64,000 nucleotides of DNA from Apodospora peruviana (lineage: Eukaryota > Ascomycota > Sordariomycetes > Sordariales > Lasiosphaeriaceae). The position numbers were made by a program, and so were the translations under genes. The stretch lies in contig JAUEDM010000004.1 in NCBI GenBank assembly GCA_033439685.1, forward strand, positions 1,116,001 through 1,180,000, in the 5' to 3' direction. The notes under the pieces are model-generated. The model was given only the letters and a program-made list of their open reading frames with translations, did not search any database and was not told the origin of the DNA. Positions 1 to 12,800 of this stretch are shown piece after piece. The number at the start of each line of letters is the position of its first letter. The stretch's first letter is position 1.

Positions 1-625
1 GCAGGTGGTCGTTCTGTAGAATTGTTTTTGCCTCAAACTTTGGACGTTCGCTTTTAGTTCGGTAATGCCGTATATAATTTCTCCAACGCGTGCCAAACTA
101 CTACAAGGTGCCTTAGGACGGAAGAGAATCAAGAAGTTCCATGTCAGAGCTGGTATAGGCTCGCTCTTGCCTACCGTAGTGGTGCACCATTCCACGGTAA
201 ATTATTTACAACCCTACAATCAAATAGCCTTCATTGTATCCAAAGACTGTCTGTTACCTGATACCTAAGGTACTTGGTACTCATCGGCTGATCAAGGATA
301 CAAAATTCCAAATTCCATCTCCAACTTGGAAGGTCTACGTGATTAAGATCCAGAAGGGAGAAACACAATGTGTATTTTTCGACGATACAGTGCGTCCAAA
401 CCCCCATGTGCAGGCATTATTAGTGAAGAATGTGGCCAGTCAAAAGTATCTTCCTACTATCCAGTGTCCTTTCTTCTCCCATATTTCTCGCTCTACGTCG
501 GTACCTTAGAGAGCGACAGTACTCTAAACACCACACAACACAAGTCAGGCACGACCTTCAAACTCCTTTGCATATTCGAACGCCCGTAAACCCACCACTC
601 GCAAAGCGTAAGCAATATATCCCCC
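1..625. other. Gene-free left edge
   Basis: I see no convincing coding frame. The short open frames here are under 95 codons, overlap one another and show no domain. The stretch includes the 3' flank of the GFA gene that ends at 626, and a TACCTAAGGTACTTGGTAC word near 261-280 of the kind that recurs in other intergenic stretches of this window. Confidence 0.5.
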
Positions 626-1852
626 TCAAGGATTGACATACGGAGCCGGCCGGTCCGCCCCCTCTACCATCCGCGTCAGCTTCACGCTCTGGAGATCAAA
701 GTTATTGAGCGCGCGGATATTGAATGGCCGCATCTTGAGCGCGGCTGTACGAAACTTGCGCGCCACTTCGGGCAGCGCAGCGAGCTCCTCGTCCGTCTTG
801 GGTTTCATCTCGTTGATCAGGTACACACCGCACGTCTTGCAGAATGCCTTGCCCAAGAGTTGGCGGTTGAAGTAGTAGTACTGCAGGTTCTCAGCGCCCT
901 CGATGCTGACCTGGTCCCGGTTGGGATAGATCCAGACGAACCCGCCCTATCGGACGAAGGCGTCAGCATTTAATGTCAGGGTAAAGCTATAGATTAGGGG
1001 TTTGGGCCCCCTCTCTGTTGCGTGGGTTCGAGGAGGCAGATTCTTAAACCTACACGCATGCAAATGCTGCAGTTGCATTCCACAACGGCCGGCAATGGGG
1101 CGTCTTCGGCTGCCTTGTAAGTCTCATCCAGAGGACCGTCAAGCTTCACGGCGGCCTTGACAGCGCCGCAGTGGCAGCTCCCGTGGTACAACTTGCTATT
1201 TTCGAACACGGCACTCGGTTCGCCGCCAGTGAAGACGGGTGGCTCGTATGGAGAGCCTAACTTGGCGCCATCGTACCTGAACATCACAATCCCCAGTTAG
1301 CATTATACACATCGACATATGTGTAGTACTGAACAACCAAGATCATCCGGAGGATTCATTTTGGTGGCACACTCACTCATTGAGCTCCAAACTCCACTGG
1401 TCGAGGTTCTGAAAGGTACGAAGCTATATCATAGCCCGATTAGCATAGACCTAGCCAAAATGCTCTCCTCTTCCGGTAAGTAGAGCTTACATTGAGCGCG
1501 ATGTGTTCGCCCATGGTCCCCATGACACCGGTACCGCATTTACTACAGAACTGGCAAAAATTAATACCCCCTTGTCAGCTGCCTGATGCATCCATTCTAT
1601 TAGGAGCGCAATACGCACCTTATGATTGATCTTTCCGTCACCGAATTGATATTCGGTGAGGATCCCCTCATCATTGATGATCGTGACGGCCTCTTTCGAT
1701 GTGTACAGCCACATATACCCTTTCTTCAAGCAGATGCTGCAGTTGCAGACCATTGCCAACTTGATCTCCGGCACCGTGACCTCAAAGACAAAAGCACCGC
1801 AGTGGCAATTCCCACGATAGGTTTTGGTCGATCCTTCTCCTGATTCTGCCAT
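626..1852 (-). CDS. Tandem GFA-domain (CENP-V/GFA family) zinc protein
   Basis: Five exons (1852-1619, 1550-1491, 1423-1377, 1276-1054, 946-626) join in frame to about 294 residues. The protein holds two GFA (glutathione-dependent formaldehyde-activating enzyme/CENP-V) domains back to back. Each has the cysteine set of the family: CHCGAF, CNCSIC and FCSKCG in the first, CHCGAV, CNCSIC and FCKTCG in the second. These cysteines bind zinc in known members; a glutathione-adduct lyase role is only a family-level guess. The start at 1852 (MAESGEG) lies just before the first domain; a longer open frame upstream to 2158 looks like leader sequence. Introns are 68, 67, 100 and 107 nt. Splice sites were read by eye, but total length divides by three and both domains are unbroken. 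Substrate unknown. Confidence 0.85.
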
Positions 1853-4800
1853 GGTTTTGCTTGATGTTCTGTAGAAAGAAGAGAATAGAAGTTTGCGTTC
1901 GTCGCGGATACGTGGAAAAGGCGGTGGGAGAGCTGGCTCAACCGATAATATACTCGTAAGTTGTACGAGGTGCCATCGGTTCCCGTCTGGGGCAGCTCTT
2001 AGCTGCCCCGCAGCTGCAACATATCGATTCCTTCGGATTGTTAGCGGAGTTGGGAGTTCGCCCGTGTCCAGCCAGTGATGCTTCAGCTCGACCGCCACGG
2101 CGTCCGACGCGAGATACGCACAGGCGCGTCGTCGTCTGTTTCGCGAAATATGGTACACGGTATCAGGTGACTCATGGCTTGGCTGATTGATGTGACACCA
2201 GATGAGGATTTGGTCTTCCCCTTTTCATTGGGCCGCTCAACCCATGACCTGATGAGGGGTTCGTCCGAGACTTCAGCTTTACTGGAGAAAGGACCTTCTT
2301 CGTGTCGGCAAACTTGGAGCTTGATCTTCCTCCCAAGTGTCGTTGGCGATTTCTATCAGGGGAAAGCAAACCTCAGATTTCTCCAAATTTGACGTGTGAA
2401 TTGACATGTGACACTCAGGCCCCAGCCGCTGTTATTAGTGAGGTTTCAATTTCCCCAAATTTAGTATGGTAAAATAGGTAAGCGCTGAGCAACAAAGCGA
2501 TAGACGTAATGCAGGGCGACGAGGTATACAATGGATACACGACACCCGTTATGTAATGCACGCTAGGTACTGTACTTCCATCTCGACGCCGGATACGTAT
2601 TCGAGGACCGCCATGGATGCCGGATGGTGCCGGCGCATCTTCCGACCCGGTGAACGGAGTCGGGTGTCGCATCCGGCTTGAACCATCCCCTGGACGGGCT
2701 GCTTGACGTCAGCCTCGTCCGACTTTCCGAGTCGGGAACACCGGGATGTTGTGGCACCTCTAGGTTTTCCGAGATCGAGTCCAGTCTGTCCACATGATCC
2801 GCAGAATTCGTCCCATCTTAAAGAATGGGGCTTGTTTGGTGACAACGCGTCGAGGGCGTCTGTGAGGATGGGGGTTTTTGTGGGACAAATTACGAGAGCC
2901 GAACTCGCCCAGACAATCACGAGAAGACATCTGCTGACCTCAGTCCCAGTCGAAACATGCATTGTCGCCAGCAGTTTTCGACATATTCGTCTTGTGTAAA
3001 AGCATAACACTGGAGCTGGATTCAGTCCCTTGTTGTTCCAGTCGCAAGCCCTGCAACTGATCACGGGAGAAGCTGAACTCTTGCGGCCGTGGAACGGTGT
3101 ACAGTACCTGAGTCCGGCCACCGCTGAACGACCCAAGACAGACCATAGACCATCGGTCTGCAAGGACTTGTCTCAGCTGACTTCATCCACGTTCACTGTG
3201 ACTTCGGTGTAGGTACGTCAGCTTGAGGCTACCATGTTGCCTATCCACGAAGATCATGATGGACCCGAGTCGGCTAGTTATAGCCCCGCAAAAACAGCCA
3301 GTCTGGTTCAGTCAAACCGATGGAGTTCCAGGGTCGAGAAGTCTTCTAGATCTGTTAAGGTCGTCTTCGTCTTGCAGTCCGTATTTCCGGAATGTAAGCA
3401 GGTTTTCTCGCCAGACAAATCCTCGAAGACCTGCTGTGGCCCCTACACCGAAATCCAAGATGTGTTGGATGTGCAGCCCGGCTTCCCCGCAAAATCCCTT
3501 TCCATGCAAGCATCATTCGACCATGCAACAGTTAAAAACAGATGGCAATGACTGCATCTGCACCCTGCTTGTTCCGGGAGGCAGCCTGCGATTAACCTGG
3601 AACCCCAGAAATACTAGCAAAGCTCGAACGTGGGGAAAGTCAGGGATGAGGGTCTCTCAGTTGATCCTCTGGGCCTGGATGTCGATACCTGTGCACGCTG
3701 TGGCATCAGACGACGGGACGCTAGTGCCGCTCGCATGGGAACAACAGCTCGCAAAGGCTGAACAACATCCGAATGGTCTTGAGGCGCATGACGTCGACGA
3801 TTCCGCTGCCTGACTTGCGGGAGCTTCCCAGTCGGTTGATCTCGTTTCGTCTGTTTGACAGTAGAAAAATCTCCGGTATATGTTGTGCAACTAAGTTGGA
3901 TTATCTTATCCATCTAATCACCGAGACGAGTTCGGTCCGGCAAGACCATGAGGGACGAACCGACTTGCGAAGTCCTGTCCCTAACTGCCTCATAAGGAGA
4001 TGATAAGCAGTTAGCAGGGAAATTGGAAGCAAGCAAGGCAATCTGTAACTTCATGTTTAATCCATGGAAGTTACCTTACCTAGGTACGTGGTAACTAACC
4101 CAGAGAGGCAGCGATGGACTTCCACGCTGTTCATTTGGTCGGTGATTCTCCGCGCTCCTGCTCCAAGTGATACAGCGAGGCAAAGATACCCGAAACTAGG
4201 CCCGACCCCTAGGACAATGGCGGGGTCCCGAGCGAGCATTAATTCTCAATATGGAGGGGCAGTGAGGGGCAACTGTGAAGTCTGGAGTGCAGTGAGTGTG
4301 GCATCCATCCAAGCAGTCCACCTCAAGTTATAAATGGAGGTGACACAAGAGGCGCCGTTGACCACCCATCGCCATCTGTGATGGGGGCTTGCTACGTCTA
4401 CCTTAATCAGCGCGTGGTTTGGTGTTGGGGCCGGCTTTTACTTTTGTTTTTATTTTGTTTTCTTTGAGTTGGCTGTGGTAAATTTGGTTTCGGTCCCAGG
4501 GCATTCGTCAGATGCTCTTGCCAGAGTCGTCATCGCAACTGAAAGGAAAGACCAACTCGGAAGTGGCCGCAAGCGATGACGATTCCATTACCCCGTCGTT
4601 TTTACAGCCGCCCAGAATTGGAAAGAGCACGCACTCCACACATCGAAGGACCGATGAGATGCATGCATCGGGACGACCACCGACGTGACCGACACCACAT
4701 GCCCATCGAAATGAGTAGAAAGTACCTTACCTACCTGTAGTCCGTACTGTGAAACTAAAGGTCAGGTATATACTAGGAAGGCACAGAAGGAAGGAGTCTG

Positions 4801-6199
4801 CAGCAGGACGGAAGTCGTGCAGTTTGCTCTCATCACTCAGCCATCTTCCTCCGGCAGGCATCTGAGGGCACTTCAGATGACTCCTGGAACGTTCCTCACT
4901 TGCAATCCTCACACCGGAACCGACACTCGTCAATCACTTCCCCATTCCGTCACATCGAGAAAAGTCTGGAAGGATGGTGTCAAATGGTCCCGCCAGGAAC
5001 GCCCACACAATGCAAGACAATGCCGCTAGTACCATCAGGGTTAGAACTGTCAGGCCCGGGCGTGGGGCTCCAGTGCGACTTCAGTGGACTCCTAGTTTAC
5101 CGCAAGACCCTCTTGTCTCTGATTTGCTCCTCACATCGACATCTCCCACTCTCGACCCAGGATGAGCATGTCGACGCTGCATGCGATGACAAAAAGATAT
5201 CGACTTTCTCGCCTTTTCGCCATTATGCTGCGAGCAGACTTCCGTCAGACTTCGGACCGTTGCAGTGTACCGCTCTACCAGGACCTAGAGCAATCGGATC
5301 ATGGACAGTTGACCCTGGATCGGGAGTGCTGGCTTCAGGTAGGTGAGTTATTGGACATTGAACATTGGACATTACCATCCCTTGGGACTCCATAATCCAC
5401 GCCCACGCATGCCCTGCTCTGCTTCCAGGTTCGGGTCACGCCGCCACCGTGGTGGATATAGCTCTTAACTTCATGGTGCTATGGAGTAGGCTGCTGCTAG
5501 CGTCAGTTTCCCTTTGGTCCCGTCTCATCTTCGCCTGCGACGGATCCCGGGTGGTGTCTCCTTGGAATGCCGGACTCGTCCGGGAGCAGCTGTCCCTCTC
5601 TCTGCCTTTGACTTTTGACCGACCTTCTAAACAGTATTCTGTCCACCACGGTATCTTCCATCCTTGTCCACCAATGTCTGGAATCGCCCCATGGATGTCT
5701 CTGGCTTGGGCCATGTTCCAATTGGCATACTCATTTCGCCGTGGGAGAACCAGTCCGCCTCACTATGTACACTGCAATGGATAGTAGCATGTGGTACCCC
5801 GTTGAACCGGTCAAAGACTCCGTTGTCCAGCTACAGACGTAGCCTCCCTCATTCGGGCAACTCAGATCCAACTTGAACCTAGCTCCCTTGCCTTAGGTTG
5901 ACGTACCTTGAACCACCAAGGGTTGGTCGGATGTTAGCGTTTTGCTGTTCTGTAACAGGACAGGCAGTCGGCGGTGTATTGCATTGCGCTTTTCGTCGAG
6001 TCCAAGCCCATGCCCAACTCCCGGCTTCATCTCTTCTTTGTCCTGCAGGTACCTGATCCTGTCTCCTGTCTTCTCTTATTATATAAGACAGCTCCGTCAT
6101 TTCCAGCCCTGCCCACCTTGAACCCAAAATCCCCAAACTCCTCAGCCGTCAGTGTTTTCGAGAAGAAGAAAAAAGCCACCCCCTGAGCGCAAATACAAG
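1853..6199. other. 4.3 kb intergenic stretch, no supported gene
   Basis: It separates the divergent GFA gene and egt1. Open frames of up to about 200 codons occur on both strands (2549-3163 minus, 3223-3813 plus), but they overlap antisense, contain no recognisable domain and lack the splice context seen in neighbouring genes. TAGGTA/TACCTA words recur at about 3209, 4071-4087 and 4724-4740. The last 150 bases before 6200 include TATATAAGACA near 6080, a plausible core promoter for egt1. I see no transposon or RNA gene. Confidence 0.45.
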
Positions 6200-9100
6200 A
6201 TGCCCAGTGCGGAAGATCCCAGTGCGGTGCCGATCGGTACCTCTCCACGTTACCGGACAAACAAACAGCACGGGATGTCCATATCCCCGGTGGACGTGGG
6301 CGGCCCCAAGCCCGGTGGTCCTGACATCATCGACATCCGCCGCGCGGCGGTCGAGACCAGCCTCAAGGCCGAGGTCCTCTCCATGTTTCATGCCAAGGAC
6401 GGCCCCAGAAAGCTCCCCACGCTCCTGCTCTACGACGAAAGGGGCTTGCAGCTGTTTGAGCGTGTGAGGCTTTATCCCATCGCAGCCACGATGCAAGAAC
6501 TGGCTCTAACTCGTTTTAGATCACCTATCTAGACGAGTATTACCTGACCAGTGACGAGATTGACGTCCTTAGGTCGTCCGCAGCGGACATAGCAAAGTCT
6601 ATTCCTGCTGGAGCTATGATCATTGAGCTTGGTAGCGGGTGAGTCTCGCTACTGGTACCTGTCTGACCATCTCGCAAAATCTTGCTTATCCTGGAGTCCA
6701 GAAATCTGCGAAAGGTGAACTTGCTTCTACAGGCGCTCGAAGATGCTGCCAAGAACGTCGACTACTATGCTCTGGATCTCTCCCGGAAGGAGCTGGAGCG
6801 CACACTTGCCCAGCTTCCGGCCTACGACCATGTCCGCTCACACGGGCTGCTTGGGACATACGATGACGGCCAGGAGTGGTTGAAGCACCCCTCCATTGCC
6901 TCGAGACAGAAATGTATCTTGAGTCTCGGATCAAGCATCGGTATGTCAAACTCCTGACCAACACAACCAACACGCGGAAGCCTGATGCGACATTGTCAGG
7001 CAATTTTGATCGAGAGGAGGCCTCCGACTTCTTGAAAGGCTTTGCCGATGTTCTCGGCCACGGTGACACAATGTTGATCGGGGTGGATACTTGCAACGAC
7101 CCGGCAAAGGTGTAGTAAGTCTGACACTTCAAATCGCCCCATCTCCCAGGTATATTCACTGACAAACGCGTTAGCCACGCCTATAATGGTATGTGTAACC
7201 CATCTGCAACGTCAGTGTATCCGATTTAACCCGCCTCACCATCACAGACAAGGAGGGAGTTACCCACGAGTATGTCACACTTTCTTGCCGGTCTGACCAC
7301 GCGGACATGATGATTTTGAAGAGCCAACTGACAAGTGCAGATTCGTTCTCAATGGCCTTCACCACGCCAATGAAGTTCTGGGAGAGACCACCTTCAACGA
7401 GCAGGACTGGGCCGTTATTGGCGAATACGTGTATGATGGAAAAGGAGGGCGGCACCAGGCCTTCTACTCTCCTGTTCGTGACACCATCGTCATGGGCGAG
7501 TTGGTTAGGCCGCACGAGCGGATCCAGGTGGAACAGAGCCTGAAATATTCCCCGGAGGAAACACAGCAACTCTGGGGCCGAGCTGGTATGACCGAAATTG
7601 GTCAGTGGAGGCACGGCGACGAGTACGGTGAGTGCATTTATACCCGCCTTTTGTTGAATCATCCAAACTCTGGGCCTCTTTCCCATTCGAGCAACCCGAT
7701 TGGGATTCCCACGCCTCCCCCACGCTTCCCCAACATGCGGGACCAGTCATACGACGTATTGCCTCATCCTTCATGTCGTCGAAACCTTCACGTCTTCCAA
7801 TCCTTGTCACCGGTCTGCTGAGGAAGCGTTGGTTGGGCTGCGGGGTTGACCTACAATCCGAGCTCCCGGCAGATGCTTTCTGCGCATTGGAGAGCTTAAG
7901 TTTGACTGATTACATTTGACGCCGTAGGACTTCATATGCTTGCCAAACCGAAAATGTCGTTCAGCATGGTCCCGTCCGTGTACGCAAGAAACGCGATTCC
8001 TGCAATGAGCGAGTGGGAGGCACTGTGGGCGGCCTGGGATGTCGTCACTCATGAGATGCTGCCTCGGGAAGAGCTGCTCGAGAAGCCAATAAAGCTGCGC
8101 AATGCCTGCATCTTTTACCTCGGCCACATCCCGACATTCCTTGATATCCAGTTGACCAAGACCACAAAGAAGCCCCCTTCGGATCCAGCGTACTTCTATA
8201 ACATTTTTGAGAGGGGGATCGACCCCGATGTCGATAACCCAGAGCTGTGTCATTCTCATTCAGAGATTCCTGATGAATGGCCGCCTGTGAATGAGATTGT
8301 AGCCTATCAGAACCGAGTGCGATCTCGGTTGCAGGACATCTATGCAGGCGGCCACGACAAGATCCCACGCCATGTGGGCCGGGCCATCTGGGTCGGCTTC
8401 GAGCATGAGCTAATGCATATCGAGACGCTTTTGTACATGATGCTTCAGAGCAACAAGACGCGGCCGCCACCACACATCCAGCCTCCGGACTTCGAGAAGC
8501 TGGCCGCACAGGCTCGCTCAGAGAGAGTGGCCAATGAGTGGTTTGACATCCCAGCGCAAGACATCAGCATCGGTCTGTTTGATCCAGCAGAGACCGCGGA
8601 TCCCAATGCTCACTTTGGCTGGTAAGAACGCTTCCTGGCCGGCCGGGTCTGGCAGGCACTGACCGAATGCAGGGACAACGAGAAACCCGTCAGGAACGTC
8701 AAGGTTCATGCTTTCCGAGCGCAAGGAAGACCAATTAGCAATGAAGAGGTAGATTACTGGGCCTAGTTGACCCCCAAGTTGATGTCTTTGTCTGACGTGG
8801 GTAGTATGCGCGATACATGTACAGCATGCAGATCGACAAGATACCTGCGGCTTGGGCGGAGACGAACGAGCCACTCTTGAAGGGGTCTGACAGAGGGATT
8901 GTGACTTCGAGTGGCGTCAATGGCCACGCAAATGGCCATTCAAACGGCGTTTTTAATGGTTCCTCCAACGACCATACTAACGGCAGCCTCAATGGTCACC
9001 AGAACGGTTCTTCTCGCTCATATGGTTACTCAGAGAGTGCCTCTTCACTTCCAGAGTCGTTCTTGGAAGGCAAGGCAGTCCGTACAGTCTTTGGTCTTGT

Positions 9101-9806
9101 TCCCTTGAAGCATGCACTAGATTGGCCAATCTTTGCCTCTTATGACGAACTTACGGGTTGCGCCGCTTGGATGGGCGGACGCATCCCCACGTTCGAGGAA
9201 ACTCGGAGCATATATGCTCACGTTGATGCATTGAAGAAGAAGGACCCCGAGCGACAGCTTGGGAAAACGGTTCCGGCAGTCAACGGGTGAGTTTTGCTGG
9301 CATATACGATCTCAGGCACGAGTTAACACTTCAAAGTCACTTGTCCAACAATGGTGTCGAGATCTCGCCACCACCCTCGCCTTGCTCTTCCAAGGCCGAT
9401 GGCCAGGAGCAGCAGCTCTACATCGACCTCGGCGACGCCAATGTTGGATTCCAGCATTGGCACCCGGTGCCCATAACGGGACATGGCGGCACCCTGGCCG
9501 GACAGGCCGAGATGGGCGGTGTCTGGGAGTGGACCAGCTCCGTGCTGCGGCCCTGGGACCGCTTCACCCCGATGCCGCTCTATCCCGGCTACACGGCGGA
9601 TTTCTTCGACGACAAGCACAACATTGTCCTTGGAGGCTCGTGGGCTACCCATCCCCGCATTGCAGGGCGCAAGACCTTGTGAGTATCACTCGTATTGGGA
9701 GTCAGACAGATGACTGACGGTGATGAATATTTTAAGTTTGAACTGGTACCAGCGCAACTACCCCTACGCCTGGGTTGGCGCCAGACTGGTTCGGGACCTG
9801 AACTAG
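6200..9806 (+). CDS. egt1: Ergothioneine biosynthesis protein Egt1 (bifunctional EgtD/EgtB)
   Basis: Twelve exons join in frame to about 907 residues. The N-terminal part is an EgtD-like SAM-dependent histidine methyltransferase (LGSG motif near residue 125) making hercynine. The middle is a DinB-type domain with the iron-binding HxxxHxE motif (His513, His517, Glu519). The C-terminal part is a formylglycine-generating-enzyme-like domain ending RNYPYAWVGARLVRD. Together the last two are the EgtB-like sulfoxide synthase that joins cysteine to hercynine with oxygen. This fusion is the known fungal Egt1 architecture; ergothioneine is a cytosolic antioxidant. Exons: 6200-6463, 6520-6638, 6702-6940, 7000-7114, 7175-7188, 7248-7269, 7341-7627, 7928-8621, 8673-8748, 8805-9286, 9337-9678, 9737-9806. 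Two are microexons of 14 and 22 nt. The intron at 7628-7927 is unusually long (300 nt). An Asn/Gly/His/Ser-rich linker interrupts the C-terminal part near residues 647-680. A separate cysteine-desulfurase-like Egt2 would be needed to finish the pathway and is not here. Confidence 0.95.
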
Positions 9807-10910
9807 GAGGTAGGTGACACAACCACGAGACCCGGGGCCATTTGTATTTCAGGGGACAACATTCGCTCCAGAAAAGCCTCTTCAACTTTATGGCCTGCAC
9901 GACCTCTTTCCGATTCCTACCTTACCTATAATTGCCTACCACCTATGTTCCCAGCCAGAGTTTTTTTTAATATCTGTTTCAATTGCCGAATTTTCTACAG
10001 GCGACTCAACTTCGCGTGTTTCTTAGAGATGATGCAATGCCCTTTGGGAGAAAGCTGGTGCTGGTGGTTGTGCAGATTCGATACGGATACATCAAATGTT
10101 TAAAAAAAGGGGGAAACAAAAGTTCGTTCCGGCGGTCGGTTCCACGGCAGCCTCTCTTTTGTGTTCTTCTTCGTCATATGGTAGATGAGCTCCCTTATCC
10201 TACAGACTATTTTCTTTGGTGTCCTGGAGGTAAGAAAAGGTGGCGGGCTGGACTCCTTTTTTCTTTTCCATTTTGGTCGGGCTTGCTTCGTTTTGTTTTT
10301 TGGGACGTCCCGAGGAAAAAGGGTGTTCGAATGTGGGGCAATATGTGATGAGGTGCCTGGCGCAAAACCGCAAAAATTCCTAAAAGTAGTTTTACCATCT
10401 TGCTTGCTACTGGTTTCACAGACATGGACCATTCTTATCAAGGAAAAGCGTTGATTTATTATTTTTAAAAGCCTCTATGGCGTAGGAAAATTCTGGGTGA
10501 AACTTAAAACTGTTGGTTGGATTCGTTCGCGTGTCTATTCTGATCTACCAGCCAGCTCATGATCCATCTCGACTGAAGACAGCAACCATTCCGTCTTGTG
10601 CCTACCAGGTACGACAGAACCAGACTGACTCCCTCATGGAGGCATCCATGGATATGACGTTAACACGAAGAAACAAACAGCCCTATCACCGCACTATAAT
10701 CTACCTATATATAGTAAGGTACGTATTTCGAACGACCAATCCCCTTTACCATTCCTTACCTATTTCCACAGCCATGCCAAGGATCCCTAGCAAGCAGCCA
10801 TTGCGCCAAGTTGATGATCCCTAATATGCAAAGATGATGTAAAGAAATAACTCCAGAGTTCGCCCAAAACAGAAACCGAAAAGAGGGAGAGAGAACGAAA
10901 CACAACCACA
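9807..10910. other. Intergenic, convergent 3' flanks of egt1 and eIF2B alpha
   Basis: The stretch contains A/T-rich runs (for example near 9961-9970 and 10100-10107) and several short overlapping open frames with no domain. TACCTTACCTA words lie at about 9921-9930 and 10757-10766. It probably holds the 3' UTRs of the two converging genes. Confidence 0.5.
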
Positions 10911-12014
10911 TCATATATAGTCATCAACCATCTCCCAGATCTGCGAAGGCATCTTGACGCCCTGTTCCGTAATGAAGCCATCAATCAGCTCGGGGTCGGT
11001 ATAGTCGACCTCGTCCTCCTCTGCAAGCATGATCTGTTGTTTATCGTCGTTCGGCTTCCCTGCGCCAGTGTGGACACTAGCAAACTTGCGCGGATCTCGT
11101 TGTCTCACACCAACACCGTTGACCAGCGGATAAACGAGCGGCGTCTTGCGCACAATCTTGTGCGTTTCCGCCGCAACGAGGAACCGTTTCTGCGAACCGG
11201 GCACATGTTTCGCCAGAAACGCGAGCTGGGCGGTGCCCATGCGCGAGATTATACCGCCGTTCTGCGTGACAACCTCGGTACCGACAAGCACAACGTTGAT
11301 CCGCTTGTTGTTGCCCAGAACGTGCGAGACCGTTTGTGGTTTGATGGTTTCCACTTCAATGTCGTCGTGCCTGAGGGACGCAACGGTCGCCGCGCTGCGG
11401 GCGCTGCCGTCCATGACGTAGATGACATCGAACCGTTTCGTCCGGTCGGCGGCGGCTTTTAACAAAATTTTTGTGACGATGCGCGAGCCGCCTCCCGTCA
11501 GGACGACGTGGCCGTCGTGGATGTACTCGGCGCCGCGGACGGCAATGTTGTCGCGGGCGGCCTTGGCGCGGCGCGCAAACAGCTGGCGGTTGTTGAGCAG
11601 GTGCTGGCGGGTCTCGTCGAATCCGAGCACGGGGTCGACGGCAGAAGTTGCGGTCTGCCCTCTAAGCGACCGCAGGAGATACTGCTCGAAGAGGTCGGCG
11701 CCGGCGAGTAAGGGGAGCGGGTTGGGGGCCGAGGCGAGGAGCTTGGCTTTTTCCTTCTTGACTACCTCGACGGTCTCCATGGCGGTGGACGCGGGCGACG
11801 CACGCAACAGCTCGATCAGTGATTCTATGGCCGCCACGGGCATGGTGATCTCGGGGTCTGTTGCGAGGAGGTCGCGGTATGTCTGGACGATGTCAAACGG
11901 AGCAGGTCCATCGCTTGGTGTTGTGGTCTCTACTGTGCGGATGGGGAGTGCGGTAGTAGTACTCGAGGCCGCCGGAGCGGCTGCTACTGTGGTGTTTAGG
12001 TCGTCGGTGGCCAT
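10911..12014 (-). CDS. Translation initiation factor eIF2B subunit alpha
   Basis: A single exon of 367 codons. The sequence matches the eIF2B alpha/beta/delta family (GCN3 in budding yeast): a helical N-terminal half followed by a Rossmann-like half with VVLTGGGSRIV, VYVMDGSARS, VVLVGTEVV, a GTAQLAFLAKHV segment and a C-terminal DYTDPELIDGFITEQG block. eIF2B is the guanine-nucleotide exchange factor for eIF2; the alpha subunit senses phosphorylated eIF2 and is the regulatory arm of the general amino-acid control response. I chose the start MATDDLN at 12014. The frame stays open to an ATG at 12128, which would add 38 residues, but that extension is Arg/Cys-rich and unlike the family. The N terminus has an Ala/Thr-rich low-complexity segment. 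It shares a 0.8 kb divergent upstream region with the NECAP gene. Confidence 0.93.
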   Translation of the reverse strand: MATDDLNTTVAAAPAASSTTTALPIRTVETTTPSDGPAPFDIVQTYRDLLATDPEITMPVAAIESLIELLRASPASTAMETVEVVKKEKAKLLASAPNPLPLLAGADLFEQYLLRSLRGQTATSAVDPVLGFDETRQHLLNNRQLFARRAKAARDNIAVRGAEYIHDGHVVLTGGGSRIVTKILLKAAADRTKRFDVIYVMDGSARSAATVASLRHDDIEVETIKPQTVSHVLGNNKRINVVLVGTEVVTQNGGIISRMGTAQLAFLAKHVPGSQKRFLVAAETHKIVRKTPLVYPLVNGVGVRQRDPRKFASVHTGAGKPNDDKQQIMLAEEDEVDYTDPELIDGFITEQGVKMPSQIWEMVDDYI

Positions 12015-12800
12015 GTTGGGTGTACGGATTGTGAAATGCACCGAAGCAATGAAACGTGGTAAGGGACGGCGCCAGAGCATACAACTCGCAGTCGAGTCGG
12101 CACCGCGCGGCTTGCACTTTCTGGTCAATTGTTCTCGGTAGGTAGTGCAAGCAATAATTAAGGTTTATCTTGATATCGGGGTGACTCAGTTCAAGTTGGG
12201 GTTAGGTTTGGCATACGGATAAAGCAGGGATAGTTCGAGATCTGCCAGGGCAGACCGCCTGATGCGGGAGCTTAAAGTTACTGTGGGTTAGAGATTTGGC
12301 GGGGATGTGAGCGTTCCGCCGTGCCCAGTGACCAGAGACCCTGTCCAGGGTCAGGAGGCGTAATTACAAGATCGTTCTTGTTGGGCCGGTGAAAGAAGGA
12401 AAACGGCAGTTTTCGTTAAAACTGAAGAAATCAGACTCTGTCAGGAAGTTCAAATATACATGTCCATCTAGGACATTGCTGATGGTGTGTTGAATACAAG
12501 CATGGCGGGCGATAGGTGGTTTTCCACCCTGCAGTGCGCCTCCATTCAGGAGCGCAAATGGAAGTCGGGGACCCGGGGAGCTCTGCCCGCCGTGACTGGT
12601 TACGTTCCGTTCGGCAGGCAGGCAGGCAGCCGGAACTCGACCCTCCTGAAGCGGACCAATGCCAAAGATGAAGCAACCGCAGCAGCACCATCAAAAGCTT
12701 AAGCTTCGCTGCGAGTCCCGCAGCTTTGGCTTCAAGTTACTTGCAATTCAGCGCTAGGTCAAGCCACCTCAAAACCTACCAGGTAACTTTGAAAAGCGTA
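12015..12800. other. Divergent promoter region between eIF2B alpha and NECAP genes
   Basis: No coding frame of its own. Both genes are read outward from here, so it must hold both promoters. No clear TATA box was seen. Short open frames on both strands lack domains. Confidence 0.5.

Noticed and set aside
2549..3163. 204-codon minus-strand frame
   Set aside because: No domain, Cys/Arg/Ser-rich random-looking composition, and overlapping plus-strand frames of similar quality.
3223..3813. 196-codon plus-strand frame
   Set aside because: No domain, no leader or splice context, and antisense frames overlap it.
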